Source: Candidatus Altimarinota bacterium (lineage in GTDB: Bacteria; Patescibacteriota; Gracilibacteria; UBA4473). Taken from it: a stretch of DNA of 64,000 bases. Below the pieces are notes generated by a model. It was not told where the DNA came from and did not search any database. It saw only the letters and a program-made list of their open reading frames with translations. Where the stretch lies: the NCBI GenBank assembly GCA_018608565.1, contig JABAZT010000019.1:1-64000 (forward strand). Direction: 5' to 3'. The position numbers and the translations under genes were made by a program. Shown here piece after piece: positions 1 to 8,574 of the stretch (positions are counted from its first letter, which is position 1; each line of letters opens with the position of its first letter).

Positions 1-1587
1 GCTTTTATTTTTTGAAGTATTGAAAGACGCTGTAAACTGATTTTTTAATTTAGAAATAAATGTTTGTACTTTCTGCGGTACATTGTTTTTTGGAATGAAA
101 ATCCCCCAGAGAGCTACTGAAGTTGCCGCCCCAACAAATGCAACCGCTATCAAGGAAAGAAGATATCCACTTATAAATGGCTGAAAAAAGTCAGAAATAG
201 AACTATGAAGTAGCATTACTGGAAGCACTGTTGCTACTCCGATAAGCAAAAATAAGAAGGTAGTTCCTTCTCCCGGTCCAGTAGAGAATAGGCTATTAAG
301 TTTTTGGGGTCCTGGCTGATTCATATACGCCTTGACTCCTTCTGCCCGCAGAACCATATCATCAATAACTATCCCTAATGCTGCAAATATCCCAGCAATA
401 AGTGAAATATTTAGACTCATTCCATAGTTCAATAAAATCACCAATATAGTCGCAAATGAAAACACTAAACTCGCCATAGATACCAAGGCAATTTTCCATG
501 AGTAAACGATCGCAAATAAGAATCCTACGAGTATAAATCCAATAATGAGCGTATATCCAAAATTTGATATCACAGACTCTACAAATGTAGCTGGACGAAA
601 AATATGAGTATCAATAGATACTTCAGACAACCCTATTTCCAACTGTTCCAGTCTCTTTTCCAAGTTTTTGGTTACTTCGGTTATGTTCACATTTGGAAAT
701 TTCTCCACCATAATAATAATTCCTGACTCATTGTTGATGGTTGCATTTCCAATAAGTGGCTGGTGCCCTTCACGAAGATTTGCAACCTCATCGAGTGTTC
801 TTTTTTGTGAATCGCCCGAGATATTAACTTTTGCCAATTCATCTTCATTGGTGATTGGTAAAACATGCTGAAGAGCCAATCGCTGATTTGGTCCATCCAC
901 CCACCCTCCTGTTCCTGCCGTTGAGGCTTTTAAGTAGGTGAGCGGCGAAACCCAGAGAGTGTCACCGGCGGTTTCTATAATTTGGTTAAGCGAAATATTG
1001 TTCTCCTGAAGACGCTCTGGATCGTTCTCAACTTGAAGTTGTCTGTTTTGTTCGCCCCAAATAGCCACATTTGCTACCCCAGGAACCCCAAGCAGTGCTG
1101 GACCGATATTCCAACGTGCAAGAAGAGAAATATCAATTTCAGATAACTGTTCTGACCGAAGTCCTACCAACATAACTCGATTAGTTGATGACGTTGGCTG
1201 CAAAATAACTGGAGGACGGGATACATTTGGAATTAAAGATACCAGCATAAGATTCTCTTGCACCATTCTCCGAGCATCAAGAAAATTGGTTCCAGGAAGA
1301 AAAGTAATCTTAATAGAAGATACGCCCAACCGAGATTTTGATTCCATGGTCTCAACCCAAGGAACTCCCGTAAGCATTTCTTCCAAATTCACGGTTACCA
1401 AGTTTTCAATTTCTTCAGCCGAAAGCCCCAAGGCTTCTGTTTGAATAATAATTTCTACAGGGGAAGCTTCCGGTAATAGATCCACAGGAATCTTATTTGA
1501 TTTTGTAACCCCAATCCCAACAAGAACAATTGCCGTAAGGATAATCAAAAACTTCAACTCTAAACATCTATCTACGAACCATCTCAT
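1..1587 (-). CDS. RND efflux transporter, CusA/CzcA-like, N-terminal half (cut by window edge)
   Basis: The reading frame is open from an ATG at 1585-1587 to the window edge, giving 529 residues with no stop; RND pumps are usually about 1000-1050 residues, so roughly half is seen. Residues 1-35 form the first membrane helix, followed by the RND start pattern IPVDLLPEASPVEI and the porter-domain segment GLSAEEIENLVT, which fit the heavy-metal (CusA/CzcA) branch better than AcrB. A membrane block after about residue 340 includes LGIVIDDMV, matching the transmembrane-4 motif whose two aspartates relay protons. Substrate cannot be told. No partner membrane-fusion protein is visible. A trimeric pump of this family normally works with an outer-membrane channel, which is odd if the cell is monoderm. 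Confidence 0.85.
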   Translation of the reverse strand, partial: MRWFVDRCLELKFLIILTAIVLVGIGVTKSNKIPVDLLPEASPVEIIIQTEALGLSAEEIENLVTVNLEEMLTGVPWVETMESKSRLGVSSIKITFLPGTNFLDARRMVQENLMLVSLIPNVSRPPVILQPTSSTNRVMLVGLRSEQLSEIDISLLARWNIGPALLGVPGVANVAIWGEQNRQLQVENDPERLQENNISLNQIIETAGDTLWVSPLTYLKASTAGTGGWVDGPNQRLALQHVLPITNEDELAKVNISGDSQKRTLDEVANLREGHQPLIGNATINNESGIIIMVEKFPNVNITEVTKNLEKRLEQLEIGLSEVSIDTHIFRPATFVESVISNFGYTLIIGFILVGFLFAIVYSWKIALVSMASLVFSFATILVILLNYGMSLNISLIAGIFAALGIVIDDMVLRAEGVKAYMNQPGPQKLNSLFSTGPGEGTTFLFLLIGVATVLPVMLLHSSISDFFQPFISGYLLSLIAVAFVGAATSVALWGIFIPKNNVPQKVQTFISKLKNQFTASFNTSKNKS

Positions 1588-1653
1588 ACTTATATTGAAT
1601 AAGAATAATAAAAAAATCGAGAAAAAGCTAACAAAATTGCTAATCAATGCAAT

Positions 1654-1686
1654 AAAAAAAGGGTTTACGGTTGTATTTGTAAACCC
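1654..1686 (-). terminator. Rho-independent terminator after the acidic membrane protein gene
   Basis: On the minus strand GGGTTTAC (rc of 1679-1686) pairs with GTAAACCC (rc of 1661-1668), an 8-bp stem with a 10-base loop, followed by seven T. It lies about 50 bases after the stop of the 1734-3143 gene and separates it from the RND pump gene. Confidence 0.85.
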
Positions 1687-1733
1687 TACCCCTCACCATA
1701 AGAACCTCTAAACGACAACCCTAAGAGGCTATA

Positions 1734-3143
1734 TCATTCATTATAATCAGTGACAACTTGCACCCCTCCTTCTACCTCTCGGAGCAGCCAAAAGAATTTA
1801 TCATCAAAACTAAACTCCCCATTAATGGTACAAATATTATTATTTCCCTCTGTAACCTCTACAAACATGACCACGTCTTTTGGTTCTGCTTTTACATATT
1901 TCATAAATTCATTCTTGTCTTCCCCATTACAGATCTTCATTAAGTCCTCAATATAATAAAATGTTATATCTTTTTCCACGTTTTGCATCTCAGATAGTAA
2001 CTCCTCAAATTCTTCTGTTTTATGTTCCTTATATGCATCTAGAAGCACCTCCCTCTCAATCAAGTAAAAATCTTTTTCTGAATAAGCTTGATTTAATATA
2101 TTCTCTTTTTTACTGTCATCCAACCACGCATCGTCCACATATTGATCCGAAAAGAACCATAATTGTTTAGCATACGTTTCCCTCAACCCGTCTAAATCTA
2201 GCACAAGAAAAGCATCCCACATACGCTTTCCTACTTCCTTGAAGCTCGATGGCACGCCTTGCCCCGCGGCTTTTATCTTTTCCATCTGCTCATCAAGACG
2301 GATCGTAACACTGTTTAAGAGCCCCTTCCCTTTTCCAGACTCCAAGTATTCATCAAAAGCGACTGAAACATTACCTGCTTGCTCAAAGGTTGATATAAAA
2401 TGATCAACTTTTTGCTTATCCTCTGCCATAAAAACAAAAAACTTATTATCAGAAACAACAACATGCCCTTCCTCGATATGATCATAAATACTTTGATAAT
2501 GAGGAACCTCAAATCTGTAATCCAGACTCTTTATATCTTTTCCATTTCGAAAGTAATTGGTATGAGCACTGAGTAGGTATACCAGTGATTCATCGTTTAT
2601 TTCAAACACCTTTGTAGCTCCAACATATGGTTCTTCGTTTTCATCCGTCAAATTTACTATAAGATATTGCGCTTGTTCTTTAGCAACTCCCTCATATCTG
2701 TCTGGTTCATAGTAATAAGACCTATAACCGACCACCTCATCCTCAAATAACAGACCGCTTGTCTCTAAGACCTGAATTGAAAAATCTGTTGTCGTCCGCC
2801 CAAGATAGGTCTCTTCATCCGTTATTACCGCTTCTTTCCCCTGATCAAGCTCTTGGTTGTCATTCTCCCCACTCTCTCCCAAGACCTTCTTCTCAGCATT
2901 TTCTACATCCTCCTCAAGTGAACCAGAAGAGACTGATGTATCATTTGTTTCCGAAACTTCCTCAAGCCCCTCTTCTTTATCAATTTCATTAGCATCATCT
3001 TCAACACTTCTCCCCCCTGCAACCTCCTTCTCGGTATTTTCAACAACCCCTTCCCTATAAACATCTTCTTTTCCCTGCTTGTTTTGGAAAAAAAAGAATA
3101 AAATACCTCCTAAAATAACGACAACTATTATATATTTTTTCAT
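1734..3143 (-). CDS. Membrane-anchored acidic protein of unknown function
   Basis: 469 residues from the ATG at 3141-3143. The frame extends upstream to a TTG at 3177-3179, but the ATG start places a clean signal anchor (MKKYIIVVVILGGILFFFF) at the N-terminus, so I chose it. Residues about 20-105 are a low-complexity acidic linker rich in Glu, Asp and Ser. The remaining 350 residues look folded and mixed alpha/beta, with several aromatic and acidic stretches but no motif I recognise. There is no lipobox Cys. The protein is likely tethered to the outer face of the membrane. Its own terminator follows, and a short direct repeat (CTAAGAGGCTA) sits on each side of the gene. Confidence 0.8.
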   Translation of the reverse strand: MKKYIIVVVILGGILFFFFQNKQGKEDVYREGVVENTEKEVAGGRSVEDDANEIDKEEGLEEVSETNDTSVSSGSLEEDVENAEKKVLGESGENDNQELDQGKEAVITDEETYLGRTTTDFSIQVLETSGLLFEDEVVGYRSYYYEPDRYEGVAKEQAQYLIVNLTDENEEPYVGATKVFEINDESLVYLLSAHTNYFRNGKDIKSLDYRFEVPHYQSIYDHIEEGHVVVSDNKFFVFMAEDKQKVDHFISTFEQAGNVSVAFDEYLESGKGKGLLNSVTIRLDEQMEKIKAAGQGVPSSFKEVGKRMWDAFLVLDLDGLRETYAKQLWFFSDQYVDDAWLDDSKKENILNQAYSEKDFYLIEREVLLDAYKEHKTEEFEELLSEMQNVEKDITFYYIEDLMKICNGEDKNEFMKYVKAEPKDVVMFVEVTEGNNNICTINGEFSFDDKFFWLLREVEGGVQVVTDYNE

Positions 3144-3337
3144 TTTTTTTGTTTTTATATTAATTAAGAAGGCTCTCAATATTTCTACTTTATTATTATA
3201 ATCACCGTATTCAATACCCTGTTATACGTCAACTCAAAACGACTAAGAGGCTAATTGGGCTACGACGGTTAATTATCTCCTCTATGTCTTAATGTCCCCC
3301 TAAATACCTCGTCTTACATCTTTTCTATATCCCTAGT

Positions 3338-4720
3338 TCATTTATCTTTCAACCACTTTTCATCCACCTGAACCACCGCCGGCACATCCAACTCTCTGCA
3401 CAATATAGCCCCGTGCGAAAATGCACTTCCCCCAAAACAAATTACGCCCTTCACCTCTGCAAGAAATTGAGCTATTTCAGGAGTCAATTGATCCAGTACC
3501 AATACCTTCCCCCGTAGAGATTCCTGATCGATTCCTTTCAAATTTTTTAATCGTTTAAATTCTCCGTCAAAAATAGATTCGTCTTTTCTTCCTATCCACT
3601 CATAAGGTTTCTCTTTGGCTTTGAATGAAATCCATTTCTGGAAGCTTGAATCCTTAATCAAGGGTGATTGTAATTTCTCTTTGTATTTCAGCGTTACAGG
3701 AAACTGTTTTTTTGAAGCCAAGGATTCCAACCTAACTCTTATTTTTTCCCGGAGTTGAAAGATTTGTTTAAATTTTAGCTGAGATTCACGAAACAAACTC
3801 GAAAGCATTGAGATTTGATAATCTACCTGCAATAAATCTTTGAAGGTAGATCTATTATTCTCCAACACGCTCTGAGTGTTTTCTAAGATCTGTTTTTCTT
3901 TGATTCCGAGTTTCATTAGATCTATAAATCCAAGTTTTAAGGATTGTTCTAACACTCCGTCCATAAAATACTGTCGAGATAAACCAACGATCCATATCTC
4001 TGGAAATATAATCTCTCTTCCGAACAAGTCTTTAAATGATTGTCTTACAATCTGAGGATAAGACTGAATATAATCATAATCATATTTTTTTTCAGTTAAT
4101 ATCTGACAAAAGCTATTTTCTATCCAAATATCTGATTCTAAGTTTTGAAAAAACTCTTTTAGTTTTATTTTTTCCAAATCGCCCGCTACCGAGGCAGTGA
4201 TTGGACGCACCTGAACCAATTGAGGATTTTCAATATCTATAAATTCCACCTCGCAAGGACCGAAGTGTTTACATACTTTTTTTAATTCTCGCCCTAGCGC
4301 TGAATACTGATTATCAGAAAAATCTGTTACAAATGGATCTACTACCCCACTCGTCACTCCCTCAGAAACATTCGACCACTGGGCGATGATATTCTCTGGG
4401 GAGGACAAAAATGCGACCCCACTACCCCCTGGTATATATTTTTGAATTACCACTTTTTTAACCATCGCCTCTCTCAAGAGTGTCCGGGCTTTTACGACCA
4501 CCTTATTTGGTTTTATGTTTAGATAGGTTTTGTATTTTCCGGCGTTTGACCTCTCTAAGCCATCTTCACTATCCCCAATACTTCTGATCGCATACGCTTG
4601 TTCTTTTAGACTAAAATTCATCAATTCACCTTCCCCATTTATTACTGTAAAACAGGGTACTGAAACAATCTTGGATAATTCCTTCAAATTTTCTGCTTTA
4701 TTTCCCCATTGATATGTCAT
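3338..4720 (-). CDS. Shortened PEP synthase / pyruvate-phosphate dikinase-like protein
   Basis: 460 residues. Residues about 60-180 resemble the end of the ATP/pyruvate-binding domain: SEGVTSGVVDPF, then EVEFIDIENPQLVQVRPIT, which matches the family's typical Q-x-RPIT close. The last 60 residues are the swivelling phosphohistidine domain, with GGSAFSHGAILCRELDVPA; the His in FSHGAI is the expected phosphorylated residue. Full PEP synthases are about 800 residues and rifampin phosphotransferases about 860. Here the N-terminal nucleotide-binding half and the TIM barrel are missing, and a helical middle (about 190-390) replaces them. It may be a phosphotransferase of unknown acceptor. Divergent from nusA. 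Confidence 0.65.
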   Translation of the reverse strand: MTYQWGNKAENLKELSKIVSVPCFTVINGEGELMNFSLKEQAYAIRSIGDSEDGLERSNAGKYKTYLNIKPNKVVVKARTLLREAMVKKVVIQKYIPGGSGVAFLSSPENIIAQWSNVSEGVTSGVVDPFVTDFSDNQYSALGRELKKVCKHFGPCEVEFIDIENPQLVQVRPITASVAGDLEKIKLKEFFQNLESDIWIENSFCQILTEKKYDYDYIQSYPQIVRQSFKDLFGREIIFPEIWIVGLSRQYFMDGVLEQSLKLGFIDLMKLGIKEKQILENTQSVLENNRSTFKDLLQVDYQISMLSSLFRESQLKFKQIFQLREKIRVRLESLASKKQFPVTLKYKEKLQSPLIKDSSFQKWISFKAKEKPYEWIGRKDESIFDGEFKRLKNLKGIDQESLRGKVLVLDQLTPEIAQFLAEVKGVICFGGSAFSHGAILCRELDVPAVVQVDEKWLKDK

Positions 4721-4782
4721 TATTTTTAGCCTATTAAGATTTATCTCCGACGCAAAACCTCTGCAAATACTGAGAAAAATTT

Positions 4783-4810
4783 GACAGAAATCGTATCCTC
4801 ATCAAAATGG
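4783..4810 (+). promoter_or_regulatory. Possible nusA promoter
   Basis: A perfect -35 box TTGACA lies at 4783-4788, with CAAAAT (four of six matches to the -10) 16 bases downstream. The predicted transcript would have a leader of about 115 bases before nusA. The -10 is weak, so this is tentative. Confidence 0.35.
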
Positions 4811-4931
4811 ATTCGAACTTAATATTTAAGCTCAGCCTTATGCTCTTACTAAGGTTGAGATTTTTTGGTGTAGGGATGCTACTAAATCCCAATCATTCTC
4901 TAGCTTCTAATTCACTAACCCTCTTCCGTTC

Positions 4932-6245
4932 ATGCAAACTCCGTTCCAAGCCGCTATTAATCAACTCTGTGCTGAAAAAAATCTCGAAAAAGACGTCGTC
5001 ATTGACGCTATAGAAAAAGCCATTGCTCTTGCCTATAAAAAAGATTTCGGGACTCCTGGTATGATGATCAAAGTACATCTTGGAGAGGATGTTACACAGA
5101 TGAGAATCTTCGAAGAACGAGAAGTCGTACTAAAAGTAGAGAACTATGAAATAGAAATCGCACTGAGCGAAGCGAAGATTTTCCGGCCAGATGCAGCGAT
5201 TGAAGATGTGGTATTCAAACCGGTAGAACACCATGAACAATTTGGAAGAATTGCAGCGCAAGCCGCAAAACAAGTGATTAGTCAAAAATTACAAGAAGCG
5301 GAACGGAATATGCTTTTTGATAAATTTAAAGATAGAGAACGAGAGCTTCTTACGGCTCGTGTCCAAAAAGTAGATCGAGACGCAGTACTCTTGGATATTG
5401 AAGGAGTATCTACGATGCTTTACTACCGAGATCAAATTCCTGGAGAAAAATATTTTACGGGTCAACGACTCAAAGTATTGCTCGACAAAGTAGAACAAAC
5501 TTCAAAAGGACCTCAGCTACGAATCACTAGACGACATCCAAACTTCATTATTGCTCTCTTTGAACAAGAGATTCCTGAAATGAAAGAGGAAGTTGTATAT
5601 GTTGCAAAAATAGCACGTGAAGCTGGAGTCCGATGTAAAATTGCGGTTGCCTCAGAAGAACCTGGAGTTGATCCAGTTGGAGCTTTTGTTGGACAAAAAG
5701 GATCTCGAATTAACGCTGTTATGGAAGAAGTTGGAGATGAAAGACTAGATGTCATTCAACATTATGATGATCCAAAGAAAATGCTTCTTGCTGCACTCTC
5801 TCCTGCAAAAGTAGTGAAAGTTGAATTTGTAGAAGATGCAAAAACAAAGGAAGGAAAACGAGCAAAAATACATGTACCAGAATCAGAACGAGCCATTACT
5901 ATCGGGAAGAAAGGGCAAAACATCCGTCTAGCTGGACACTTGATCGATATGCAGGTAGACGTGATTACGTATGATGGTCCTCTTGATGTCTTCGAAGCTG
6001 TAGGAGCGCCAGAGATCAAAGAAAAAGCTGAAAAACGAGTCGTAGGAGATGATGAATCGATTGATGATCTTATCAAAATTGATCCTAAACTTAATGTTGA
6101 GACACTTGAGATGCTCAAAGAACTTGGACTTTCTCAGATCAAACAATTTGAAGGACTTAAACCAGCTGAACTGGCTGAGGTTGGAATTTCTGAAGATGAA
6201 GCCAAACAAGTACTCAAGGCCGTAGAAAAATATATGAAAGGATAA
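4932..6245 (+). CDS. nusA: Transcription termination/antitermination factor NusA
   Basis: 437 residues. It binds RNA polymerase and nascent RNA and modulates pausing, termination and antitermination. Domain order is standard: NusA N-terminal domain (1-125), S1 RNA-binding domain (about 130-200, starting at RERELLTARVQKVDRD), then KH1 and KH2 (about 225-345) with VDPVGAFVGQKGSRI and IGKKGQNIRLAG as the two GxxG loops. After residue 380 there is a small helix-hairpin-helix-like tail (LNVETLEMLKELGL), similar to the acidic repeats of longer NusA proteins. In most bacteria nusA is followed by ylxR and infB; here infB lies 9.5 kb away behind a terminator and many minus-strand genes. Confidence 0.97.
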   Translation: MQTPFQAAINQLCAEKNLEKDVVIDAIEKAIALAYKKDFGTPGMMIKVHLGEDVTQMRIFEEREVVLKVENYEIEIALSEAKIFRPDAAIEDVVFKPVEHHEQFGRIAAQAAKQVISQKLQEAERNMLFDKFKDRERELLTARVQKVDRDAVLLDIEGVSTMLYYRDQIPGEKYFTGQRLKVLLDKVEQTSKGPQLRITRRHPNFIIALFEQEIPEMKEEVVYVAKIAREAGVRCKIAVASEEPGVDPVGAFVGQKGSRINAVMEEVGDERLDVIQHYDDPKKMLLAALSPAKVVKVEFVEDAKTKEGKRAKIHVPESERAITIGKKGQNIRLAGHLIDMQVDVITYDGPLDVFEAVGAPEIKEKAEKRVVGDDESIDDLIKIDPKLNVETLEMLKELGLSQIKQFEGLKPAELAEVGISEDEAKQVLKAVEKYMKG

Positions 6246-6267
6246 ATAGTAACGCCGATAGCGAGCG

Positions 6268-6287
6268 TTAACTGAATAACAGAATAA
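6268..6287 (+). repeat. Dispersed short repeat, copy A
   Basis: TTAACTGAATAACAGAATAA between the nusA stop and its terminator. Related stretches occur at 11833-11870, 15568-15595 and, on the minus strand and inside a coding sequence, at 7031-7070. All are built from the unit ATAACAGAATAAC/TGA. Confidence 0.6.
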
Positions 6288-6298
6288 TGAAAAATGAT

Positions 6299-6324
6299 TC
6301 CCGGCCTGGTGCCGGGATTTTTTT
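6299..6324 (+). terminator. Rho-independent terminator of nusA
   Basis: TCCCGGC (6299-6305) pairs with GCCGGGA (6311-6317) around a five-base loop, followed by seven T. It is the strongest GC-rich hairpin in this AT-rich region. Confidence 0.95.
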
Positions 6325-6377
6325 ATTTTCTAACACATTAATTTCAATAATACTTTAAAGCCTTATTTCTCCGATAA

Positions 6378-6704
6378 TTATAGTTCCTCACGAAGACACT
6401 CTAATTCTGCTTGAACCGCTTTAGTAAAGACCTTTTGAGTTATTTCCATTACTCTCAAATCTAGCCTTGATTCAATTCCATGCGTCAAAAAATACACTCC
6501 TGGAATATCTGATCTCTCAAACCTTTCAGCCATTACTTTTGCCACGGCTTTTTTTACAGCTTCAAAAATAAGTTTACAATTTATCTTATTTTCCAAGGCC
6601 TTTCCTATTTGAAATTGAAGTAAATCACTTTCCCCCTCTGGGCTTTCTAAGTACTCCTCGAGATCTTCTGCACTCACTTCAAACTCAACAGATTCTTGAC
6701 TCAT
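6378..6704 (-). CDS. Hypothetical acidic protein
   Basis: 108 residues from ATG 6702-6704. It is acidic and predicted all-helical, with the pattern SAEDLEEYLESPEGESDLLQF near the N-terminus and a helical second half (AVKKAVAKVMAERFE). No signal peptide, no Cys pair and no known motif. It lies alone between the nusA terminator and the cyclo-ligase fusion gene. I do not recognise the family. Confidence 0.6.
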   Translation of the reverse strand: MSQESVEFEVSAEDLEEYLESPEGESDLLQFQIGKALENKINCKLIFEAVKKAVAKVMAERFERSDIPGVYFLTHGIESRLDLRVMEITQKVFTKAVQAELECLREEL

Positions 6705-6766
6705 ATTTTATTTTTTAAATCACATGTCTTTTACATTTTTCAGCCCCCTTGTCAAACAAAGAGGTT

Positions 6767-7735
6767 TTATTCTATTATTAAGGTGCGTACCAGCTGATCA
6801 TGATCCTCTGTTGGAATTTTTTCAAGGACTGCAAAGCTGGGCATCACAGAAAGCATTTCAAAACCCCCTCTAACTCCCCCTTCACAAGGGGAGAAAAAAT
6901 CTGATAAAAACTGATCATAATATCCACCACCTCGCCCCAACCGATTCCCATTACGATCTACGGCTACCGCTGGGACAAATATAAGTATTGGCCTGCGGTC
7001 TCTGGCAGATGTCTGGTGAGAATCTAATTTGTTATTCGGTTGTTCTGTTATTCTGTTGCTCGGTTGTTTTATCCCATACTTTCCTGATTCTAGATCTTGC
7101 CATCGCTCAACCAAATAAAACTTCATCTCTTCTCCCTCTACAACTGGGAAGTACCATTTCTTTTTTGGAAACCGATTCATCAATAATTCAACAAACTCTA
7201 TTTCTCGTCCTGATTGTGGTGCATAAGCCAAAATAACTTCTGAATCCTGAAAACTGTCTAATGCTGAAACCTGCGTAGCTGCTTTTTCTGAAGCTTCTTT
7301 TTTCCAGACATCATTCACGATCGCCCATTCATGCTTTATTGCCCTTCTCATAAAAAACTTTTCTGCCATCACAATATCTGTCTCTATCTGAGTAAAGAGT
7401 GCATCAGCATTTTGAAATCTCTTCGTTGGACGTAAGTATTGCAACACTTCTACCGTAATTTCTTTGGTATATAAATCCTGATCAAAATTGAGAATATGAA
7501 CCTCAATAGAAAATTCACTCCCAAATGTTTTTCGTTGTCCAATATGAAGCAAACCTCCATACTTATCTATTTCTGAAGAGGTCTTATTTGTAGGATCGAA
7601 GCCTACAGTAACTTCTACAAAATAAACGCCTTCCTTGAGATCTAGATCTTTTTCTACTTCTAAATTTGCGGTGGCAATCCCAAATGGATTTCCAACCTGA
7701 TATCCTTCGATGACCGTTCCTCTAAATTTCATCAA
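6767..7735 (-). CDS. Riboflavin kinase domain fused to 5-formyltetrahydrofolate cyclo-ligase
   Basis: 322 residues. Residues 1-118 match the riboflavin kinase (C-terminal) domain of RibF: RGTVIEGYQVGNPFGIATANL (the family PTAN motif appears as ATAN), then TFGSEFSIEVHILNFDQDLY and LRPTKRFQNADALFTQI. The FAD synthetase half of RibF is absent. Residues about 120-322 match 5-formyl-THF cyclo-ligase (methenyl-THF synthetase): LAYAPQSGREIEF, KYGIKQP, then the nucleotide loop GRGGGYYDQ at 267-275, and the closing PTEDHDQLVRTLIIE. The fusion joins FMN synthesis to folate recycling. Two stretches (226-248 and 281-292) look like intergenic repeats read in frame and are absent from normal cyclo-ligases. 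Activity of both halves is inferred, not shown. Confidence 0.8.
   Translation of the reverse strand: MMKFRGTVIEGYQVGNPFGIATANLEVEKDLDLKEGVYFVEVTVGFDPTNKTSSEIDKYGGLLHIGQRKTFGSEFSIEVHILNFDQDLYTKEITVEVLQYLRPTKRFQNADALFTQIETDIVMAEKFFMRRAIKHEWAIVNDVWKKEASEKAATQVSALDSFQDSEVILAYAPQSGREIEFVELLMNRFPKKKWYFPVVEGEEMKFYLVERWQDLESGKYGIKQPSNRITEQPNNKLDSHQTSARDRRPILIFVPAVAVDRNGNRLGRGGGYYDQFLSDFFSPCEGGVRGGFEMLSVMPSFAVLEKIPTEDHDQLVRTLIIE
6865..6893 (-). repeat. Low-complexity C/G repeat inside coding sequence
   Basis: A block with two CCCCCT units and a small inverted repeat (CTCCCC at 6874-6879 with GGGGAG at 6888-6893). It is read in frame as residues 281-292 (FSPCEGGVRGGF) of the kinase/cyclo-ligase fusion. 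The base composition is unlike the surrounding gene. Confidence 0.5.
7031..7070 (-). repeat. Dispersed short repeat, copy D, read in frame inside a gene
   Basis: On the minus strand this is a run of ACAGAATAAC/ACCGAATAAC units, the same family as the intergenic copies at 6268, 11833 and 15568. It encodes the odd segment NRITEQPNN of the kinase/cyclo-ligase fusion. Confidence 0.55.
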
Positions 7736-7759
7736 GCATGATTATATTTATACAAATAC

Positions 7760-8404
7760 TCATGCCAAATCCTCCTCTGGCAATAATGATGTTAATCGAT
7801 CTAGAAGCAACTCTCTAATCTGACTAATTTCAATAAAGATCCAAAGTTTTAGCTTTTTCATTTGATCCATATATATCTTTTCTCTTTCCTCTGTATTAAA
7901 TATACCAAGCTTTGTAAATAGTTTGATCCACCAGGCCTTGTTAATCATTTTATTACATTGCTGTAAAGCCCCCCGAACTTCATCTTCTATAAGAATCTCA
8001 TTGATAGAACATATTGGATTTTCGGTGTCTCGCACTCGATGCCCTGCCACACTATCAATAGCCTCATTCACTCTATCGTATTCCTCAATTCGTTCGTTTT
8101 CTGATGCACTCAAAATACCTACATCAAACAAATAATTCTTTACCTCTCTTATAATCGCCCAGCTATTCATCTCATGCTCCTCGTCAGGTAAAACTTTCAA
8201 ACAATGTCGACACTGTGGATTTTTACCTTTTCTTTTCTTTTTACATCGTGCAATCCCTTTGTAGGTTTCCTCTTCTGTTCCTGCCTCATGTTCGTTAAAA
8301 CACATATCCTCGATATTGATTTCGATGATATTTAGGAGACTGATTTTCTCTCTAATTTCATGAGGACTCCAGTAATCTAGTTCTGATTCTAATACGAGCA
8401 CCAT
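7760..8404 (-). CDS. Hypothetical protein, paralogue of the 10618-11211 protein
   Basis: 214 residues. The N-terminal 75 residues hold several Cys (CFNEHEAG, then CKKKRKGKNPQCRHC), possibly a zinc site; the rest is predicted helical. The segment RVRDTENPICSINEILIE aligns with RVRGDQDPGSPIDKVVDQ of the protein at 10618-11211, and both are preceded by a YD/YN-x-N helix and followed by a long helical region with a shared Cys, so they look like paralogues. They flank the RimK-like ligase and aspartoacylase-like genes. No known family recognised. Confidence 0.6.
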   Translation of the reverse strand: MVLVLESELDYWSPHEIREKISLLNIIEINIEDMCFNEHEAGTEEETYKGIARCKKKRKGKNPQCRHCLKVLPDEEHEMNSWAIIREVKNYLFDVGILSASENERIEEYDRVNEAIDSVAGHRVRDTENPICSINEILIEDEVRGALQQCNKMINKAWWIKLFTKLGIFNTEEREKIYMDQMKKLKLWIFIEISQIRELLLDRLTSLLPEEDLA

Positions 8405-8574
8405 TTTTTAATATTTATTTACCCAATATTTTATATGGTATTATTAACAGAAAACTTGACGTAATCAATTTTAATTATTTAAATCACTTCTCTTTTTTTC
8501 ACCTGCTTAATTCACTAATTTGAACCTATATTTATTGCTTCTTTATATATTTTCTTAGCAAATTAATATAATGG

